35,541 bases of DNA from Bacteroidales bacterium UBA5197 (GCA_002412885.1 DHVX01000069.1:1-35541), one strand, 5' to 3'. Counted from the first letter of the stretch, positions 25,892 to 34,865 are shown. Made by a program: numbers and translations. The notes: generated from the letters alone by a model not told the origin.

Positions 25892-28012
25892 TCAGTTCAA
25901 TCCCCGTTTCTTCAGTAGTGGACTCAGTGAAGGTTCCTGTCCCCTGAATTTTTTATACTGAATCATTCCTTCATCGTTGCCGTTTTCGGCAAGGCAATGT
26001 TTACGGAAAGCTGCAGCCAGGTCAGGATTGAAAATGTCACCAGATTGTTTGAAGTAATCAAACGCATCGCTATCTAAAACAGCAGCCCACAAATAAACAT
26101 AGTATCCGGCAGCGTACCCGCCATCGAAAATATGCGAAAAATAAGTGGTGCGGTAACGGGGCAGAATTTCAGGAATCAGACCGATTTTGTCCATGGCTGT
26201 TTTTTCGAAAGCAACGAGATCATCAACCTGAGCAGGAGTTTTCAATTTATGATAATCAAGATCAAGAATAGAAGCAGCAATGTACTCAACGGTGGTAAAT
26301 CCCTGGTTGAAATGACTGCTGTTTGTGAGTTTTTCAATCAGTACATCAGGAATGGTCTCCCCGGTTTCATAATGTTTGGCATACATGCGAAGTACTTCCG
26401 GTTCACCAGCCCAGTTTTCCATAATCTGCGAGGGAAGTTCAACATAATCCTGAGGAACATTGCCTGCTGTGCGGGTATATTTGCCTTCGGTAAAAAGACC
26501 GTGCAAAGCATGGCCGAACTCATGGAACAATGTAGTGGTTTCATCCCAGCTCAGCAAAGCAGGAGCATTGCCTGACGGAGGAGTAAAATTGCAGACGATG
26601 GAAACGATAGGGTCAACTTTCTTACCATTATCCCAGCCAGCAGATTGAAAACCTGTACACCAGGCGCCACCGCTTTTTTCAGGACGAGGGAAATAATCCA
26701 TATAAAGAATACCAAGGTGAGTTCCATCGGCTTCCTTTACTTCAAAAGTTTCAACATCTTTCTGATAAACAGGGAGGTTGGTTAACTTTTCGAAAGTTAT
26801 TCCATAGAGTTTCTGCGCAACTGTAAACATTCCGTCACGAACATTTTCTAGCTTCAGGTAGGGTCTGATCTCATTTTCATCCAGATCAAATTTTTGTTTG
26901 CGGAGCTTTTCGGCATAAAACCACCAGTCCCATGACTGGAGTTTGAAATTTCCACCTTCTGCATCGGCAATTTTCTGCATTTCTGCGAGGTCACTTTTGG
27001 TAACGGGCAGTGCTGAATTGAACAGTTCACTTAGAAATTTATCAACGTTCTCCGGCGTTTTCGCCATATTCTCATCAATAACATAAGCGGCAAAATTGTC
27101 GAATCCAAGCAGACTTGCTTTTTCAGCTCTCAGTCTTACCATATCTTTTACAATTTGCTTGTTGTCATTAGCATTGTCGTTGTTGCCCCGCATAAAATAG
27201 CCACGGTACAGTTTTTCGCGGAGTTCACGGTTTTGGGCATATTGAAGGAATGGAATCAGACTGGGTTTAGCCAGGGTGAATACCCATTTGCCGGTATCAC
27301 CGGTAGTATTGGCAGCTTCGGCAGAAGCAGAAATTACCCCTTCAGGTAATCCAGCCAGATCAGCCTTATTCTCCACAACCAACTTGAAATTTTTGTTGAC
27401 TTCTGCCAGTTGGTTTTCTCCAAACTTCACCTGAAGCATGGCAAGTTCTTCGTTTATTTTGCGAAGTTTATCCTGTTGTTCAGCTGGAAGATTGGCTCCG
27501 TCGCGTTCAAAATCTTCGTAATATTTTTCAACCGCTCTGATTTGCTGATCATCAAGACCGGCAGTGAGGCGGCTTTCGTAAACAGCCTTTATCCGCTCAA
27601 AAAGTTTCGGATTCATCGAAATATCATCCTGATGCTTCGACATCAGCGGTGATATTTTTCGGGCAATTTCCTGCATCTGATCACTGGTATGGGCTCCGTT
27701 CAGGTTATAAAAAACGTAGCTTACCCTGTTCAGCAGTTTCCCCGATTTATCGAATGCAAGAATGGTATTCTCAAAATCAGGGGTTGCAGTGTTTTCGACA
27801 ATTGCAGCTATTTCCTGATCGTGCTGTTTGATGCCTTCGATAAAAGCAGGCAGGTAGTGTGAGGTGTCGATTTTGTCGAAAGGCGGCACCTGAAACGGAG
27901 TAGTGTACTCCGTGAAGAATGGATTATTGGTGTCCATGGTTGGTTTTTGGTTTTTGCAAGCGGTGATTGAAACTATCACCAGCGCGAGCATAGGCAAGAG
28001 AACTCTTTTCAT
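25892..28012 (-). CDS. dcp: M3-family metallopeptidase lipoprotein (peptidyl-dipeptidase Dcp-like)
   Basis: Zinc oligopeptidase that releases dipeptides from the C-terminus of peptides. 706 residues, normal for Dcp. The zinc motif HEFGH lies at 497-501 (LFHEFGHALHGLF), with the third ligand expected in SQIMENW some 27 residues later. The N-terminus is a lipoprotein signal with lipobox Cys19 (VSITAC), so unlike E. coli cytosolic Dcp this enzyme is exported and membrane-anchored, probably on the periplasmic face. The mature part has the long helical family fold (for example FRKHCLAENGNDEGM near the end). It has a good promoter of its own and lies between convergent SulP and the EcsC gene. Role is inferred as envelope peptide degradation. 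Confidence 0.95.
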   Translation of the reverse strand: MKRVLLPMLALVIVSITACKNQKPTMDTNNPFFTEYTTPFQVPPFDKIDTSHYLPAFIEGIKQHDQEIAAIVENTATPDFENTILAFDKSGKLLNRVSYVFYNLNGAHTSDQMQEIARKISPLMSKHQDDISMNPKLFERIKAVYESRLTAGLDDQQIRAVEKYYEDFERDGANLPAEQQDKLRKINEELAMLQVKFGENQLAEVNKNFKLVVENKADLAGLPEGVISASAEAANTTGDTGKWVFTLAKPSLIPFLQYAQNRELREKLYRGYFMRGNNDNANDNKQIVKDMVRLRAEKASLLGFDNFAAYVIDENMAKTPENVDKFLSELFNSALPVTKSDLAEMQKIADAEGGNFKLQSWDWWFYAEKLRKQKFDLDENEIRPYLKLENVRDGMFTVAQKLYGITFEKLTNLPVYQKDVETFEVKEADGTHLGILYMDYFPRPEKSGGAWCTGFQSAGWDNGKKVDPIVSIVCNFTPPSGNAPALLSWDETTTLFHEFGHALHGLFTEGKYTRTAGNVPQDYVELPSQIMENWAGEPEVLRMYAKHYETGETIPDVLIEKLTNSSHFNQGFTTVEYIAASILDLDYHKLKTPAQVDDLVAFEKTAMDKIGLIPEILPRYRTTYFSHIFDGGYAAGYYVYLWAAVLDSDAFDYFKQSGDIFNPDLAAAFRKHCLAENGNDEGMIQYKKFRGQEPSLSPLLKKRGLN

Positions 28013-28059
28013 AAAAAAGTGAGTTAAAGGTTGGGTATAAGAGTGTTAAAACAGTGATG

Positions 28060-28089
28060 CAAATGTATCAGGTTAAAAATCAATTTCAA
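28060..28089 (-). promoter_or_regulatory. Promoter of the M3 peptidase gene
   Basis: Minus-strand TTG (28089-28087), a 19-base spacer and TACATTTG (28067-28060) match the Bacteroidota promoter well. Start predicted near 28053, 40 bases before the ATG. Confidence 0.68.
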
Positions 28090-28151
28090 GTTAGTTTTGA
28101 AATATTTTTCTGAGTGGATTGAAATAAAATTAAACGGTAAATATTGGATGT

Positions 28152-28817
28152 TCAGGATTCAATCGGATTGCCTTTCCCGATAAACACATCACGGGCGATA
28201 TTGCCGATCAGATTGGTCATCACTGTATCAAATGAACCCCCGATAACTCCTCCAACCAGTGGCACGGCTTTCCCAAGATTAACAGCACCTTTGCTTCCTG
28301 ATTTTGCCAGCAATTGAAATCCGACCTTCTGGTTTATGGAAATGATGGTTTGCTCCGATATCCGACCGATCAGATGAGCAGTAATCCTTGTTCCCAGGTT
28401 TATACCAATTTCCTGAAGGATATCTTTGGCTACATTTCCCGCCAGGCAGGCATAAACCAGCGATTTTACCCTGTCATCGCGCAGATCATAACCCCCCATA
28501 TGTGCAATGGCGGCTATCATGCGGATTTGAATGAACAACACACTTGCAAGATTTGCCGGAATGGCAACCGGCAAAGTCATGAATCCGCCAAGACCGGTAA
28601 TAAATCCGCTTGAACCTGATTTCACATTCTGCCAGCGGATGAGTGCATTGGCTTTGTGGCGAAGGGTTCCCTCCTGCCTGAGATACGATTCGCTCAATTC
28701 AACAGCCGAATTTAATCCGGGCAAACCAGCCACCGCTTTGTCGTATGCCCAGTCGAGAACCTGAAGCATAGCTCCGGAGGATGGTTTCTTTTTCAAACTG
28801 TTTGAATTACAAGTCAC
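28152..28817 (-). CDS. EcsC-family protein
   Basis: 221 residues resembling the EcsC family (Pfam PF12787), whose molecular role is poorly defined. The characteristic features are RWQNVKSGSSGFITGLGGFMTLPVAIPANLAS (split hydrophobic helix region, ~60-95), the GGYDLRDDRVKSLVYACLAG segment and the C-terminal VPLVGGVIGGSFD glycine-rich amphipathic stretch. No signal peptide is seen; the hydrophobic parts suggest membrane association. An in-frame ATG 16 codons further in (before LQVLDWAYDKA) is an alternative start. It begins 57 bases after the UMF1 transporter stop in the same direction, so the pair may be co-transcribed. Function unknown. Confidence 0.82.
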   Translation of the reverse strand: MTCNSNSLKKKPSSGAMLQVLDWAYDKAVAGLPGLNSAVELSESYLRQEGTLRHKANALIRWQNVKSGSSGFITGLGGFMTLPVAIPANLASVLFIQIRMIAAIAHMGGYDLRDDRVKSLVYACLAGNVAKDILQEIGINLGTRITAHLIGRISEQTIISINQKVGFQLLAKSGSKGAVNLGKAVPLVGGVIGGSFDTVMTNLIGNIARDVFIGKGNPIES

Positions 28818-28874
28818 AGATAATAAACCCGAAAGGGGATATTATATTGCAGTAAAGGTTAAGTGATTGAAAAT

Positions 28875-30218
28875 CTAATTCACTTTAATGGAATGGTTTT
28901 TCATTTCCACCCTCAGGGTTAACAGCAGAAAAATGGTACCAATCACAAAAAAGACTGCGATAGTAAGTACAGAAAACCTCATGCTACCGGTAATGGCTTC
29001 GATAATCCCAAAGCTGAAAGTTCCGGCAACGGTAGCCAGTTTTTCCATCACATCATAAAAGCTGAAGTAACTGGTATGATCGGTGGTTGATTCAGGAAGC
29101 ATTTTGCTGTAGGTTGACCTTGCCAGCGCCTGTGTGCCACCCATTACTATTCCAATAAACATTGCTGCCAGTACAAACTGTATGGAGTTGCTGATGAAAT
29201 AGGCTCCGACAATTATAAATATCCACATGATTACAGAAAGCAGTAAAGCCTGAAGGTTTCCGAATCGTGCCGAAAGTCGTGAAAACATCCATGCACCAAG
29301 CATTCCAACCAGTTGAATGACCAGAATTGTCGGAATCAGAATATCTTCTTTAAGTCCAAGCTCCTTTTCTCCATAGGTTGCAGCCATAAACATGGTGGTG
29401 AGCAATCCCATCATCACAAAGAAAAAACCAATCAGAAAATAGCTTAGCCTTTTTGAGTTTCTAACCTGTTTAAAAACTTTATCAAGTTCACGGTATCCTT
29501 CAAAAAATATATTGGTTTCTTTGTCCTTCCGTCTTTTCCGGAAGGTATAACGGGGCAGCCGGCGAAAAGTAATCTGCGAAAAGCCGATCCACCACAGGAA
29601 AACTGTAAGGAATGAAATCCGGGCAGGAAGAAACGGATCAGTGATGCCGAATAATCCTGGCTTCATAATCATCAGCAGATTAAAAAGCAGAAGAACAACG
29701 CCACCCAGATATCCCAGTGAATAACCACGGGCACTCACCTTGTCCTGATCTTCGGGGGAACAGATTACCGGCAGAAATGAATTGTAGAAAACAATACTGC
29801 CGCCGTAGCCAAGAGTTCCAAGCGCAAAGGCAATGATTCCCAACTCAATATTAGACCCATCGAAAAAGAAAAGCGCTCCGCACGAAAGGGCTCCCAACCA
29901 GGTAAAAAACTGCATGAAAGATTTGCGTCGTCCAGTATAGTCAGCAATTGACGATAACATCGGCGAAAAGACGGCCACCACCAGATAAGCAGCGGCAATT
30001 GCCCAGGAATACAAAACCGTGTTGATTACCTCCAGCCCGAAAAAGCTGACCATATAATCATCCGGACCGCTTTTGGTTACCTGATTATAATAAATGGGGA
30101 AAATTGCAGAAGCTATTGTTAGCTGATAGACTGAGTTAGCCCAGTCGTACATGACCCATCCGCGGATTACTTTTGGGTCGCCCTTTTTGATGGGGTTGTT
30201 ACGTATTGCTTTTTTCAA
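28875..30218 (-). CDS. MFS transporter of the UMF1 (Atg22-like) family
   Basis: 447 residues with about 12 hydrophobic helices. The N-terminal signature VMYDWANSVY (22-31) is the hallmark of UMF1/Atg22-like major facilitator proteins; yeast Atg22 is a vacuolar amino-acid effluxer, but bacterial substrates are not known. Helix-rich segments include SIVFYNSFLPVI and GYLGGVVLLLFN, and a basic loop (RKRRKDKE, ~238-245) separates the two halves. The end (VEMKNHSIKVN) is a short cytoplasmic tail. The EcsC-family gene follows 57 bases downstream. Upstream, the minus strand has only a weak TAATTTAG-like box. Probable inner-membrane exporter of a small solute; substrate unassigned. Confidence 0.9.
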   Translation of the reverse strand: MKKAIRNNPIKKGDPKVIRGWVMYDWANSVYQLTIASAIFPIYYNQVTKSGPDDYMVSFFGLEVINTVLYSWAIAAAYLVVAVFSPMLSSIADYTGRRKSFMQFFTWLGALSCGALFFFDGSNIELGIIAFALGTLGYGGSIVFYNSFLPVICSPEDQDKVSARGYSLGYLGGVVLLLFNLLMIMKPGLFGITDPFLPARISFLTVFLWWIGFSQITFRRLPRYTFRKRRKDKETNIFFEGYRELDKVFKQVRNSKRLSYFLIGFFFVMMGLLTTMFMAATYGEKELGLKEDILIPTILVIQLVGMLGAWMFSRLSARFGNLQALLLSVIMWIFIIVGAYFISNSIQFVLAAMFIGIVMGGTQALARSTYSKMLPESTTDHTSYFSFYDVMEKLATVAGTFSFGIIEAITGSMRFSVLTIAVFFVIGTIFLLLTLRVEMKNHSIKVN

Positions 30219-30323
30219 TGCTGTTTTTCTTGACCGCTAAATTATAAAAATTATCGGGAGAGTGAATTCGAATAAATAACTATTAAGAATTTAAATAAAT
30301 AACACCAAAACAACTGATAGTTC

Positions 30324-30353
30324 TTGACTTACATATTCAAATCATTATTTTTG
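30324..30353 (+). promoter_or_regulatory. Promoter of the small zinc-ribbon gene
   Basis: TTG at 30324-30326, 19-base spacer and TATTTTTG at 30346-30353: one of the best promoter matches in the window. The start would fall near 30360, about 30 bases before the ATG at 30389. Confidence 0.7.
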
Positions 30354-30388
30354 CACCTGCTAAGAAAACAAGCTACTACTTTTTAGAG

Positions 30389-30691
30389 ATGAATGATTCC
30401 TGGTTTTTACCGTCCATATTGTTATATCTTATTTGGGTTATAATAATTTCGGCATTCGCCAACCGCAGAAAAATTGGCAGATTAAAAGTTTTTTTTATCA
30501 GTCTGTTCTTTACCCCTTTGGTTGGATTGGTATTCTATAAGCTCTCTCAACCCTCTTATGTACTTAATTTTACACGATACAGATGTCCAAAATGTGTGGT
30601 CGATTTTACCGAACCTCTCAATGATTGTCCACTTTGCAGAAAAAAAGGACAACACACAAGATTGATTGTTGTAAAATATGCAGGAATCTGA
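30389..30691 (+). CDS. Small membrane protein with C-terminal zinc ribbon
   Basis: 100 residues. Two hydrophobic helices (~7-23 and ~34-50) joined by a basic turn (RRKIGRLK) precede a cytoplasmic zinc-ribbon with C66/C69 (CPKC) and C80/C83 (CPLC). The helical part resembles small Bacteroidota proteins with a GLxFYKLS-type second helix and a trailing zinc ribbon; their function is not established. A strong promoter sits just upstream and nothing overlaps on the other strand with comparable features, so the gene is credible despite its size. It is unlikely to share a transcript with the barrel gene 206 bases downstream. No enzymatic role is suggested. Confidence 0.75.
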   Translation: MNDSWFLPSILLYLIWVIIISAFANRRKIGRLKVFFISLFFTPLVGLVFYKLSQPSYVLNFTRYRCPKCVVDFTEPLNDCPLCRKKGQHTRLIVVKYAGI

Positions 30692-30871
30692 ATATCTGAA
30701 TTGGCTGATAAACATATTCTCCTCAGGCTTGATGATAAGGCTCAGGGAAAATAAAAATATCTATCCATTTGATAATAAAGCATTTTAGCCTTTGATTCAA
30801 AGCAAAAAGAGTCAGTAATTTTATTCAGATAAATTTTCAGTCCGCCTAAAGATAAATCTGTACAGTTTTAC

Positions 30872-30879
30872 TATCTTTC
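30872..30879 (+). promoter_or_regulatory. Weak -7 box candidate before the barrel gene
   Basis: TATCTTTC differs from TAnnTTTG at the last base and lies 18 bases before the ATG at 30898. No -33 element is convincing. Confidence 0.28.
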
Positions 30880-30897
30880 GCCGGAAAAAACCTGCCG

Positions 30898-32271
30898 ATG
30901 AAAAAGTCTTCAATTTTATCAAACAGTCCCCTTGTATTTGGTCTGTTGTTGGCTATCACTTTTGCACCTGTTTCTTACGGGCAATCAGACACCACAGCGC
31001 CAAAGTCGAAAGAAAAAGTAAAAACAGGTCTTAACTTCGGTGCTCTGCCAGCAGTTGCATTTGACTCTGACATTGGATTTCAATACGGATTGCTGGTCAA
31101 CCTTTTTCAATATGGCGATGGCTCAGTTTATCCCGATTATCGCTGGTCACTATATGCCGAATGGTCGCGTACCACAAAAGGCAGTGGCATAAATCAGCTT
31201 TTCTTTGATTCCAAATACCTGTTGCCACATGAAATAAGAGTTACTGCCGATTTCAGCTTCCTTACTGAAAAGGCACTGGATTTTTATGGATTTAATGGAA
31301 ATGAATCAATTTACAATCCCGGATTTGCCGACAAAGACGATGCAGAATATCTCACAAGGGTGTTCTATCGCCACGAACGGAAACTTGCCCGGATTACCAT
31401 GGATTTCCAGAAAAAACTGGCTGACCTGCCGCTTAGGGCAGTGCTTGGCTATGGATATTTTAATTCCCAAATTGCATCGGTCGACATTGACAAACTCAAC
31501 AAAGGCGCCGATGAGGAAGATTTACTGCCCGATGTAGATGGTCTGTACGACAAATATGTGAGCTGGGGATTGATTCCCGAAGAAGAGGCTGATGGTGGCA
31601 CACATAATTTCCTGAAAACAGGATTGGTTTATGACACCCGCGATAACGAAGCAAATGCAAATCGGGGAATCTGGTCGGAGGTGGTTATTATGACTGCTCC
31701 ACGTTTTCTGGGCAACAATGAAACTGCTTACACCAAGTTATCACTCACACACAGGCAATACCTTACCCTGAAAAAAGATGTGCTGACTTTTGCCTATCGG
31801 CTTGGCTGGCAAGGAACCATCGACGGGAAAGCTCCGTTTTACATGCAACCCTACATGGTGAACACTTTCACAAAATCGACGAAAAACGATGGTTTAGGCG
31901 GCGCAAGATCCCTGAGGGGAATTTTAAGAAACCGGATTGTTGGCGATGCTTTTGGTTATGGCAATTTTGAACTCAGGTACAAATTCCTGAAGTTTCACAA
32001 ATGGAACCAGAATTTCTATCTTTCGCTCAACGGTTTCACCGATATGGGGATGATTACCAAAACCATTGACCTCGATCTGACCAAAATCCCCGAAGGAGAA
32101 GAAATCGGACTTTTCAATCCCAGTGTTGACCAGAGTCTGCATGTTTCTTATGGTGCAGGACTTCGCATTGCCATGAACCAGAACTTTATTGTTGCCGTAG
32201 ATTACGGAATTGCCGGCGATAAACGCGATGGGACAAAGGGAATGTACATCAATCTCGGATTTTTGTTCTAG
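30898..32271 (+). CDS. Outer-membrane beta-barrel, BamA/TamA (Omp85)-like, without POTRA domains
   Basis: 457 residues. Signal peptide of ~29 residues (ends VSYGQ) and then a full length of alternating strands with aromatic girdles, ending in NLGFLF, the usual C-terminal Phe of outer-membrane barrels. The segment GGARSLRGILRNRIVGD resembles the conserved arginine-loop motif of the bacterial surface antigen (Omp85) domain. There is no room for POTRA domains, so it is not the essential BamA itself; it belongs with the short Omp85-like barrels common in Bacteroidota, whose cargo or substrate is unknown. A charged loop (KGADEEDLLPDVDG) probably faces outward. The MORN-repeat gene follows after 69 bases, consistent with an envelope gene cluster. 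Confidence 0.8.
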   Translation: MKKSSILSNSPLVFGLLLAITFAPVSYGQSDTTAPKSKEKVKTGLNFGALPAVAFDSDIGFQYGLLVNLFQYGDGSVYPDYRWSLYAEWSRTTKGSGINQLFFDSKYLLPHEIRVTADFSFLTEKALDFYGFNGNESIYNPGFADKDDAEYLTRVFYRHERKLARITMDFQKKLADLPLRAVLGYGYFNSQIASVDIDKLNKGADEEDLLPDVDGLYDKYVSWGLIPEEEADGGTHNFLKTGLVYDTRDNEANANRGIWSEVVIMTAPRFLGNNETAYTKLSLTHRQYLTLKKDVLTFAYRLGWQGTIDGKAPFYMQPYMVNTFTKSTKNDGLGGARSLRGILRNRIVGDAFGYGNFELRYKFLKFHKWNQNFYLSLNGFTDMGMITKTIDLDLTKIPEGEEIGLFNPSVDQSLHVSYGAGLRIAMNQNFIVAVDYGIAGDKRDGTKGMYINLGFLF

Positions 32272-32340
32272 GGAGCTCTCTGTGGATTTTGAGTTTTTTA
32301 TAACAAGCTAACCGATCACTAAACTCAAAATTATCCGCAA

Positions 32341-33024
32341 TTGAAAAAACACATCGTACTGATCTTCTGCCTTGTATTGTTGCAAAGCCTTTCTGCGCAA
32401 AGCGACTCTTGCAAGGTGCTGGCCGAAAAAATTGCAGGAAAATACACCGGCCCATGCGAGGGTGGGCTGGCCAACGGCAAAGGCAGATCGGTGGGTGAAG
32501 ACACCTATACCGGTTCTTTTCTGAATGGACTTCCACATGGGAAAGGGAAATACACCTTTCAAAACGGCGATGAATTCAAGGGGCATTGGGAAAATGGTAA
32601 AAAAAGCGGCAAAGGGAGTTATAAATACAGCCAAAACGGAAAGAAGCATTCACTGACAGGTTACTGGAAAAATGATGTGTATGCCGGTGCCACGGATCCG
32701 GATCTTACCTACCGGGTCGGCCAGTCCACAGGAATTCCGGTTTTCAAGGTAGAAGAGAAGGTCATAGAAGACGTTCGCGACAGCAAAATTGTTGTCTCAA
32801 TTCAAAGAGCATACAGTGATTTTTTACCGCAAGACCTGAAAATTGAGAAATCTTCGGGCCAGATCAGTCATTTGGGCAGAAAATTAATGATATCTCAGTT
32901 CTCATTGCCTCTGCACTGCGAAATCAGTTACACAATAAAGGTCGGTCAAACCCCGCTGCAGTGCAGGTTTATCCTGGATATTCTGCAAAAAGGAGAATAT
33001 ACGGTTACTCTTGATCATAACTGA
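32341..33024 (+). CDS. Exported MORN-repeat protein (TTG start)
   Basis: 227 residues from a TTG codon; this start gives a clear signal peptide (MKKHIVLIFCLVLLQSLSAQ) and no alternative ATG precedes the repeats. Residues ~35-110 hold about four MORN-type repeats (YTGPCEGGLANGKG, YTGSFLNGLPHGKG, FKGHWENGKKSGKG, LTGYWKNDVYAG), short beta-hairpins used in binding. The remaining ~115 residues are a beta-rich domain of unknown type. C24 and C39 could pair. Secreted or periplasmic. It follows the barrel gene by 69 bases and precedes an exported unknown by 56 bases, suggesting one operon. Function unknown. Confidence 0.8.
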   Translation: MKKHIVLIFCLVLLQSLSAQSDSCKVLAEKIAGKYTGPCEGGLANGKGRSVGEDTYTGSFLNGLPHGKGKYTFQNGDEFKGHWENGKKSGKGSYKYSQNGKKHSLTGYWKNDVYAGATDPDLTYRVGQSTGIPVFKVEEKVIEDVRDSKIVVSIQRAYSDFLPQDLKIEKSSGQISHLGRKLMISQFSLPLHCEISYTIKVGQTPLQCRFILDILQKGEYTVTLDHN

Positions 33025-33080
33025 AATCTATTTCTTAACCCCGGCAAGAACGCTGTGTATATGGCTTATATCAAGTAATT

Positions 33081-33704
33081 ATGAACGTTATGAAATATTT
33101 GGTTTTTTTAATAATCTGGCTTGCCTATGTCATGCCATTAAAGGCTCAGGAAAAATATGCACCGAATGGCTGGTATATTACCAAAGCCGGAGATACTATA
33201 CATGGTTCTTTACGAATAAAAGACTCAATGTATCTCATAGCCCGCAACGCAAAAGGAAAAAGGAAGAGTTTAACTCCTTCAAGGGTGAAGGAAGTAAGGA
33301 TTGGCAGCAGTACATATGTTCCTATGTATCTGAAAGAATTTGATAAACTACGTTATGTTTCATTACGTATTAAAGGAAAGTGCTCACTTTATGTTTTTGA
33401 AGATGCTTTAAAAACATCATATCCGCCAGGCATAGGTGTTATCCCAGCCATGGTGATCGCGGGAACGGAAGCAAGCTTCCAAGCACATAACAGTGGAGCG
33501 TATCTCAAATTCGAAAATGACGAAAAATATTATTCAGTTCCCTTATACCGGAAACAGTTTAATAAATTTATCATTTACTATTTTTCAGACAATCAAGAGA
33601 TATTGTCGCGCCTGAATGAGGAATGGGACGAAATGATCCCTTTCCTTGCCGGGCTGATTTTGGATTTTAATAAACAAACAGAGAATCAGGAAATGCAGTT
33701 TTAA
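33081..33704 (+). CDS. Exported protein of unknown function
   Basis: 207 residues. Signal peptide ~1-22 (MNVMKYLVFLIIWLAY, ends PLKA before QEKYAP); Met4 is an equally possible start. The mature part begins GWYITKAGDTIHGSLRIKD, a pattern seen at the start of many small exported Bacteroidota proteins, then alternates strands with charged turns and ends in an acidic helix. No enzyme motif is recognised. It lies 56 bases after the MORN gene in the same direction. Its TAA stop shares bases with the stop of the convergent oxidoreductase (TTAA at 33701-33704). Confidence 0.72.
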   Translation: MNVMKYLVFLIIWLAYVMPLKAQEKYAPNGWYITKAGDTIHGSLRIKDSMYLIARNAKGKRKSLTPSRVKEVRIGSSTYVPMYLKEFDKLRYVSLRIKGKCSLYVFEDALKTSYPPGIGVIPAMVIAGTEASFQAHNSGAYLKFENDEKYYSVPLYRKQFNKFIIYYFSDNQEILSRLNEEWDEMIPFLAGLILDFNKQTENQEMQF

Positions 33705-34612
33705 TTGCTGACTTTTATAAGCACATTTCCCCTTTTGCGCCCTTTCTCAACGTAAGCATGAGCTTCTCTGATCTGATCAAGTGAAAATTCCTGATCAATA
33801 AATGGTTTTAACCTGCCTTCAGCCAGAAGTCCGGCGAGGTATTTCAAGGTTTCCGATTTTTCTTTTGTCGGATATTTGACCGAAAGAAACCTGCCTGTGC
33901 TTTTGAGCATTCGCACGCAGCGGCTTCGCGAAATTTTTCCAACGGCATCAAATATTACATCATACTCCGGACCAGGTTTCGTGCAAAAATCGTCAGCAGC
34001 ATAGTCTAATGCATTGGATGCTCCCATATCCTTCACCATTTGTAAATTTGCCTTGCTGCAAACTCCGGTAACATTTGCACCATAATTTTTGGCAAGTTGC
34101 ACCGCGAATGAACCCACCGATCCCGATGCTCCGTAAACCAGCACATTCATTCCCCGGGTGATTTTCACTTTATTCAGAATAAAATGAGCGGTCATGGCAC
34201 CAACGGGCGTTACCGCAGCATCTTCAAAAGTTACATTGTCGGGAATGTGTGCAATCACACCCATTTTGTGATTTTCAGGAACGCACAGATATTCAGCATT
34301 TCCACCAAAAACAAGGCCGGTGGCTGTGCCGAAAACCCGGTCTCCCTTGCGGAATCGGGTAACTTCCGAACCAATTTCTTCTACTGTTCCTGCAAATTCA
34401 ACACCGGTGATTTTCATGGGTTTAAATCCGAAAATTAATCCAATGGGAATAAGTATCAATCTAGACATTCTGCGAAGATGCACATCGCCACGGGTAACCG
34501 ACGAAGTGCTGACCTTTACCAGAATTTCGCCCGGCCGGGGATAGGGTTTCTGTACTTCTTTGATTTCAAGAACATCAGGTCTGCCTGATTTATTACAAAC
34601 GACTGCTTTCAT
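33701..34612 (-). CDS. Zinc-independent MDR oxidoreductase (quinone-oxidoreductase/alcohol-dehydrogenase-like)
   Basis: The ATG at 34612 (303 residues) is chosen because it begins the family N-terminus (MKAVVCNKSGRPDVLEI) and lies 4 bases after the XRE gene stop; the longer open frame overlaps the XRE gene and has no family features. N-terminal GroES-like domain (~25-140), then a Rossmann fold with GASGSVG (161-167), typical of NADPH-dependent medium-chain reductases. The catalytic zinc cysteine of alcohol dehydrogenases is absent: the position reads STSSVTRGD, as in quinone oxidoreductases. Probable cytosolic reduction of quinones, enones or aldehydes; substrate unknown. Last gene of a three-gene operon with the XRE regulator and membrane protein. 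Confidence 0.9.
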   Translation of the reverse strand: MKAVVCNKSGRPDVLEIKEVQKPYPRPGEILVKVSTSSVTRGDVHLRRMSRLILIPIGLIFGFKPMKITGVEFAGTVEEIGSEVTRFRKGDRVFGTATGLVFGGNAEYLCVPENHKMGVIAHIPDNVTFEDAAVTPVGAMTAHFILNKVKITRGMNVLVYGASGSVGSFAVQLAKNYGANVTGVCSKANLQMVKDMGASNALDYAADDFCTKPGPEYDVIFDAVGKISRSRCVRMLKSTGRFLSVKYPTKEKSETLKYLAGLLAEGRLKPFIDQEFSLDQIREAHAYVEKGRKRGNVLIKVSN

Positions 34613-34616
34613 GAGT

Positions 34617-34865
34617 TTAATTTTTTTCTGGTTTCTCTTGTTGTATTGGACTTCCATCTTCAAAAGTGAAAACTTCTTCAAGTGAAGTTTTGAATACTTT
34701 CGAAATTTTGAATGCCAGCTCCAGGGTAGGAAAATATTTCCCGTTTTCGATGGCCACAATGGTCTGGCGGGTGACTCCGGTAAGGTCGGCAAGTTGTTGC
34801 TGGGTCATTTCATCAGCAAAAAACCGAAACTTCCTTATGTTGTTGGTTATTTTGATGTTGCTCAT
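34617..34865 (-). CDS. XRE-family small transcriptional regulator
   Basis: 82 residues. The helix-turn-helix occupies ~20-60 (MTQQQLADLTGVTRQTIVAIENGK), followed by LELAFKISKVFKTSLEEVF, a very common Cro/XRE layout. It is of the YgzD/YozG-like short class that usually sits beside a small multi-helix membrane protein, as here. Start 34865 lies one base after the membrane protein stop, so translation is probably coupled. It may repress its own operon promoter (35348-35377) and influence the oxidoreductase gene; no operator was identified by eye. The reading is short but complete. Confidence 0.9.
   Translation of the reverse strand: MSNIKITNNIRKFRFFADEMTQQQLADLTGVTRQTIVAIENGKYFPTLELAFKISKVFKTSLEEVFTFEDGSPIQQEKPEKN

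Noticed and set aside
26132..26575. 147-codon open frame on the plus strand
   Set aside because: Antisense to the M3 metallopeptidase gene, over the zinc motif region; a coding shadow.
34613..34792. N-terminal extension of the oxidoreductase
   Set aside because: Overlaps the XRE gene in a different frame; the family N-terminus begins at 34612.
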